A stretch of 64,000 nt of DNA, taken from the NCBI GenBank assembly GCA_041496705.1, contig JBGQFD010000008.1, positions 1-64,000 of the forward strand, in the 5' to 3' direction. Of the stretch, positions 61,340 through 64,000 are shown one piece after another (position 1 is the first letter of the stretch; every line of letters starts with the position of its first letter). Both the position numbers and the translations under genes were made by a program. Under the pieces are notes generated by a model. The model ran no database searches and had not been told where the DNA came from. It saw only the letters and a list, made by a program, of their open reading frames with translations. This DNA is from VBDM01 sp041496705 (GTDB lineage Bacteria; Pseudomonadota; Gammaproteobacteria; Burkholderiales; SG8-39).

Positions 61340-61360
61340 GGCCCGGACTTGTTATAGAAT
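61332..61360 (+). promoter_or_regulatory. Putative efp promoter
   Basis: TAGAAT (61355-61360) within TTGTTATAGAATC, with a weak -35 TTCGTC (61332-61337) at 17 bases. It lies in the 48-base gap between the divergent UDG and efp genes. Confidence 0.4.
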
Positions 61361-61387
61361 CACGCCCTTTTCAGCGGCACACCGAAC

Positions 61388-61954
61388 ATGGCAAAAGTCC
61401 TCGCAACCGAAATTCGAGTCGGTCACCTGCTCGAGTGGGAAAAGCGCATCTGGCGAGTGCTCAAATGCTACCACGTGCACGTCGGCGGCCGCGGCGGCGC
61501 CTTCATGCAGGTCGAGATGAAGGACATCGAGGCCGGGACCAAGACCAACCAGCGCATCCGCACCGAGGACAAAGTCGAGCGCGCCGTGGTCGAAAGCCGG
61601 GAGATGCAGTACCTCTACGGCGAAGGCGACAGCTTCGTTTTCATGGACAAGGAAAACTACGAGCAGCTCAACCTGTCGCGGGACTTCCTCGACGAGCAGG
61701 TCGGTTTCCTGCTGCCCAACACCGACGTCAAGGTGAATTTCTACGACGGCCGCGCGATCGGCGTCGAGCTGCCGCCCTCGGTGGTGCTCGAGGTGGTCGA
61801 CACCGAGCCGGGGATCAAGAACTCCACGGTGACGACCTCGTTCAAGCCGGCCAAGACCGAGACCGGCCTGATGGTGCAGGTGCCGCCGTTCGTCAACAAC
61901 GGCGAAAAGATCAAGGTGAACACGGACGACGGGGTGTACATCGAGCGGATGTAG
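61388..61954 (+). CDS. efp: Elongation factor P
   Basis: Relieves ribosome stalling at polyproline. 188 residues, three beta-barrel domains. Domain I tip loop is HVGGRGGAF with Arg35 at the position modified in other EF-Ps (Lys34 of E. coli, Arg32 of EarP-type). The middle part (GTKTNQRIRTEDKVERAVVE, FVFMDKENYEQLNL) and the end (VNNGEKIKVNTDDGVYIERM) look like alphaproteobacterial EF-P rather than the usual betaproteobacterial form. The identity as EF-P is certain; the origin is discussed in findings. Confidence 0.95.
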   Translation: MAKVLATEIRVGHLLEWEKRIWRVLKCYHVHVGGRGGAFMQVEMKDIEAGTKTNQRIRTEDKVERAVVESREMQYLYGEGDSFVFMDKENYEQLNLSRDFLDEQVGFLLPNTDVKVNFYDGRAIGVELPPSVVLEVVDTEPGIKNSTVTTSFKPAKTETGLMVQVPPFVNNGEKIKVNTDDGVYIERM

Positions 61955-61959
61955 CGGCT

Positions 61960-62325
61960 TCAGCGCACCGCTTTTGCGTCGAAATTCTGGTTCTCGATGA
62001 TGCCCAGCCGGTTGCCGAAGGGATCGGCCACCGCGGCGACCTTGATGCCTTCGCCGACGTCGGTCACCGCTTGCAGCGAACTCGCGCCGAGCTCGAGAAG
62101 CCTGGCGTAGGCTTCACCGGCATTGCGCACGCCCCAGTACGCCTGGGCGCCCGCCGTCCCGGGCGCCGCGTTGGGCAGCAAGCCCAGCTCGAAGCCTCCC
62201 ACCGAAAAGCCGACATAGAACGGCTGATCGAAATACGGCTTCTGGCCCAGGAATTTCGAATACCAGTCTCTTGCCTTGGCAAGATCCGGAGCGGGATAGA
62301 TCGCGGTGCGCAAACCAAGCAGCAT
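61960..62325 (-). CDS. VOC-fold (glyoxalase/bleomycin resistance-like) protein A
   Basis: 121 residues from ATG 62325 (MLLGLRTAIYPAPDLAKARD), preceded by GGAG at six bases. Single-module VOC fold: YPAPDLAKARDWYSKFLGQK first strand-helix unit, and DPFGNRLGIIENQNF end carrying the metal-site glutamate. Substrate unknown. Lies 14 bases after protein B on the same strand and converges with efp. Confidence 0.87.
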   Translation of the reverse strand: MLLGLRTAIYPAPDLAKARDWYSKFLGQKPYFDQPFYVGFSVGGFELGLLPNAAPGTAGAQAYWGVRNAGEAYARLLELGASSLQAVTDVGEGIKVAAVADPFGNRLGIIENQNFDAKAVR

Positions 62326-62339
62326 GGAGTTCTCCGTAT

Positions 62340-62711
62340 TCATTTCATCGAGTGCAGGCCGAACATGTTTCCCTCGGTGTCGACGGCGAGCGTGATGAAC
62401 CCGTACTGACCGATGGAAAACTTGGGCTTGTGGACGCTTCCCCCGGATTTCTTCACGCGGCCTTCCTCGACCGCGCAGTCCTCGCAACCGAAGTAGACCA
62501 GGGTGCTGTTGCCGCCGGAGGGCACGCCCTGCATCTTCACCAGCGCGCCGCCTGCGCCCGGGGTGGTCATGTCCCCGGGAAAGCTCCACATGTCCATCCC
62601 CGGGCTGCCGAGCTTCTCCAGCTTCCCCTGGAGCACGGACTCGTAGAATTTCTTCGCGCGATCCATGTCTTGCACGTAGATTTCGAACCAGATCGCAGGA
62701 CTTTTCCTCAT
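62340..62711 (-). CDS. VOC-fold protein B
   Basis: 123 residues. WFEIYVQDMDRAKKFYESVL at the start and GFITLAVDTEGNMFGLHSMK at the end give the standard VOC pattern. A Cys pair FGCEDCAVEEG is unusual. Likely co-transcribed with protein A. Belongs to the predicted-dioxygenase/lyase type common in soil bacteria; no specific reaction can be assigned. Confidence 0.87.
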   Translation of the reverse strand: MRKSPAIWFEIYVQDMDRAKKFYESVLQGKLEKLGSPGMDMWSFPGDMTTPGAGGALVKMQGVPSGGNSTLVYFGCEDCAVEEGRVKKSGGSVHKPKFSIGQYGFITLAVDTEGNMFGLHSMK

Positions 62712-62740
62712 CGCGACTCTCCTTGGTTGAAGGCCCCGCT

Positions 62741-63871
62741 CTAGCGGCCTTTGACGTGTTTCACGAGTTGCCTCGGCCCGACTTCCCCGCCGTACACGTT
62801 GCCTTTCGCATCCACGGCGACGCCTTCGGCGGCGCTCGTGCCCTTCATTTCGAGCGGGTCGGGAATGCGGTACAGCACCTTGCCGTCACTCAGACTGCCG
62901 ACGCGGATGCCGCGCTTCCATCCCGGGTGCGGCGCGACGCCGTTGGATTCGGAGTCGGCGACGTAGATCATGCCATTGCGCAAGGCGACGCCGCTCGGCC
63001 GGCCGAACTGCGTCCATTCTGCGATGAACGCGCCGTCCTGCTCGAGGATCTGGATGCGCATGTTGCCGCGGTCGGCGACGACAAGGCGCCCCTGCGGATC
63101 GAGGGTGATGTCGTGCGGCGTCTTGAGTTCCCCCGGCCCCGATCCCCACTTGCCGAAAGACCCGAGGAATTTTCCGTCCTTCGTGAACCTGGAAATCCGC
63201 GCGACCGTATCCGGCGTCGCCTTGGGCGCCTGCCCCGAATGCCCCTCGGTGACGAAGATGTCCCCGTTCGCCGCCACCACCACGCTGCACGGCTCGTTCA
63301 GCGCCTGCGGCGGATTCCCCGCGACCCCCGGTTTCCCGAGCACGAGCAGCACCTTCCCCTCCGGGCTGAACTTCACCACCGTGTGCCCCTTCCCCTTCGC
63401 CTCCGGTGACTTCTTCAACTCCCGCTCGTTCGCCGCGCGCATGTCCACCACCCACACGTTGCCGTCGCGGTCCACGTACGCCTTGTGCGGGAAAATGAAC
63501 ATCCCCACGCCGAAACTCTTCAAGAGCTTCCCCGACGCATCGAACTTCAGCACCGCCGGCAGCGACGACCCCGCGCAACTGTCGTAAGTGAACGGCGAAA
63601 CCCCCGGCGGCACCTCCGGATTCGCCCCGCACCGATCCGCCACCCACACCGACTCCCCGTCGTTGTCGATCGCCACCCCGTTCAGCGCGCCCCACTTCCT
63701 GCCGTCGGGGAGATTTCCCCAGGGAGTGACGGATTGGTAGGGGTTGGGGAGATCGTTGGTAGGCTGGGCGTCGGGGAGGAATTGGTAGTGGATGGGGGTG
63801 GCGCATGCGGCGAAGAGCGTCGTCGCGGCAATCGTGATGAGCAGCAACAACCTCAATGGAAATACGGCCAT
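62741..63871 (-). CDS. NHL-repeat (beta-propeller) lipoprotein
   Basis: 376 residues from ATG 63871. Signal peptide MAVFPLRLLLLITIAATTLF followed by AAC: Cys23 makes a plausible lipobox. NHL repeats of about 45 residues then fold a propeller (GALNGVAIDNDGESVWVADR, PHKAYVDRDGNVWVVDMRAA, PHDITLDPQGRLVVADRGNM, AAEGVAVDAKGNVYGGEVGP). Similar proteins are annotated as peptidyl-alpha-hydroxyglycine lyase-like or 6-bladed propellers; no active site was identified. Confidence 0.87.
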   Translation of the reverse strand: MAVFPLRLLLLITIAATTLFAACATPIHYQFLPDAQPTNDLPNPYQSVTPWGNLPDGRKWGALNGVAIDNDGESVWVADRCGANPEVPPGVSPFTYDSCAGSSLPAVLKFDASGKLLKSFGVGMFIFPHKAYVDRDGNVWVVDMRAANERELKKSPEAKGKGHTVVKFSPEGKVLLVLGKPGVAGNPPQALNEPCSVVVAANGDIFVTEGHSGQAPKATPDTVARISRFTKDGKFLGSFGKWGSGPGELKTPHDITLDPQGRLVVADRGNMRIQILEQDGAFIAEWTQFGRPSGVALRNGMIYVADSESNGVAPHPGWKRGIRVGSLSDGKVLYRIPDPLEMKGTSAAEGVAVDAKGNVYGGEVGPRQLVKHVKGR

Positions 63872-63902
63872 TGGACGGCTCCTAGCTAGGGAAGAACTCC
63901 CC

Positions 63903-64000
63903 CTACACCACATGATCCGGCGCCAACTCACACGGCTGCGCCCCCGTCTCGATCTGTATCGTCGCGTGGTGCACGTGGTAATGCGCGCGCAGTTCCCTGC
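63903..64000 (-). CDS. C-terminal end of a cation diffusion facilitator (CzcD/ZitB-like)
   Basis: The last 31 codons of a gene running off the right edge. The visible end, RELRAHYHVHHATIQIETG followed by AQPCELAPDHVV, has the HHATIQIE strand of the cytoplasmic metal-binding domain of CDF efflux pumps. The N-terminal membrane domain lies outside the window. Identity is inferred from this short piece, so the metal (zinc, cobalt, cadmium) is unknown. Confidence 0.7.
   Translation of the reverse strand, partial: RELRAHYHVHHATIQIETGAQPCELAPDHVV

Overview
The window is a 64 kb stretch of a high-GC betaproteobacterial chromosome, most likely Burkholderiales or a nearby uncultured lineage. This rests on the gene orders (rpsB-tsf-pyrH-frr-uppS-cdsA-dxr-rseP-bamA; smc-zipA-ligA next to a dap cluster; rimP-nusA-infB-rbfA-truB-rpsO-pnp; uvrC-pgsA-tRNA-Gly-Cys-Leu), on three Bug/TctC-type periplasmic binding proteins (an expansion typical of Burkholderiales), and on encoded CCA ends and leader structures of proteobacterial type. 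No phage, insertion sequence or CRISPR array was seen. It is dense core chromosome with a few accessory islands. No gene-free stretch exceeds 300 bases; the two longest (7758-8041 and 53227-53510, 284 bases each) hold promoter-like sequence.

Layout. 1-7757 (minus): translation and envelope operon rpsB-tsf-pyrH-frr-uppS-cdsA-dxr-rseP-bamA, with bamA cut by the left edge. 8042-11429 (plus): map and glnD. 11459-17297 (minus): def, a methylthio-nucleoside phosphorylase, hpt, galU, ligA and zipA, chained by 1-4 base overlaps in places, then smc (17300-20817), whose reading frame is broken near its end. 20930-26782 (plus): queF and the lysine/peptidoglycan genes dapC, dapD, dapE with a PilU-type ATPase inserted, then prmB. 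26779-29223 (plus): a Bug-type binding protein and a UbiD-family decarboxylase. 29252-30302: tRNA-His (+), a glutathione S-transferase (-), tRNA-Arg and tRNA-Pro (-). 30433: dksA. 30936-39348 (minus): rimP-nusA-infB-rbfA-truB-rpsO-pnp, with a terminator hairpin in the rimP leader. 39453-44381 (minus): rluB, scpB, scpA, trpS, an M50 protease and a PHP phosphoesterase. 44465-48723: alpha/beta hydrolase, gamma-class carbonic-anhydrase-like protein, two tandem Bug proteins and a short-chain dehydrogenase. 48728-53226 (minus): a four-gene Gld-like ABC system. 53511-57360 (plus): seven-iron ferredoxin and a 1170-residue flavo-iron-sulfur fusion protein. 57367-61339 (minus): DUF1178, three tRNAs, pgsA, uvrC and a family-5-like uracil-DNA glycosylase. 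61388-64000: efp, two VOC proteins, an NHL-repeat lipoprotein and the end of a cation-diffusion-facilitator gene.

How the genes work together. Most of the window is housekeeping: ribosome components and assembly (rpsB, tsf, frr, rpsO, rbfA, rimP, infB, truB, rluB, prmB, efp), envelope and isoprenoid synthesis (dxr, uppS, cdsA, rseP, bamA, pgsA), chromosome segregation and cell division (smc, scpA, scpB, zipA), lysine/diaminopimelate synthesis (dapC, dapD, dapE), DNA repair (ligA, uvrC, UDG) and global control (glnD, dksA, nusA, pnp).

The most unusual items are the giant NfnA/NfnB-like fusion beside fdxA, the uncharacterised Gld-like ABC operon, an EF-P that looks foreign to Betaproteobacteria, a frameshifted smc, a dxr that appears to start with ATT, an abrupt GC trough inside ligA, and terminator-like hairpins in the rimP-nusA and rpsB leaders.
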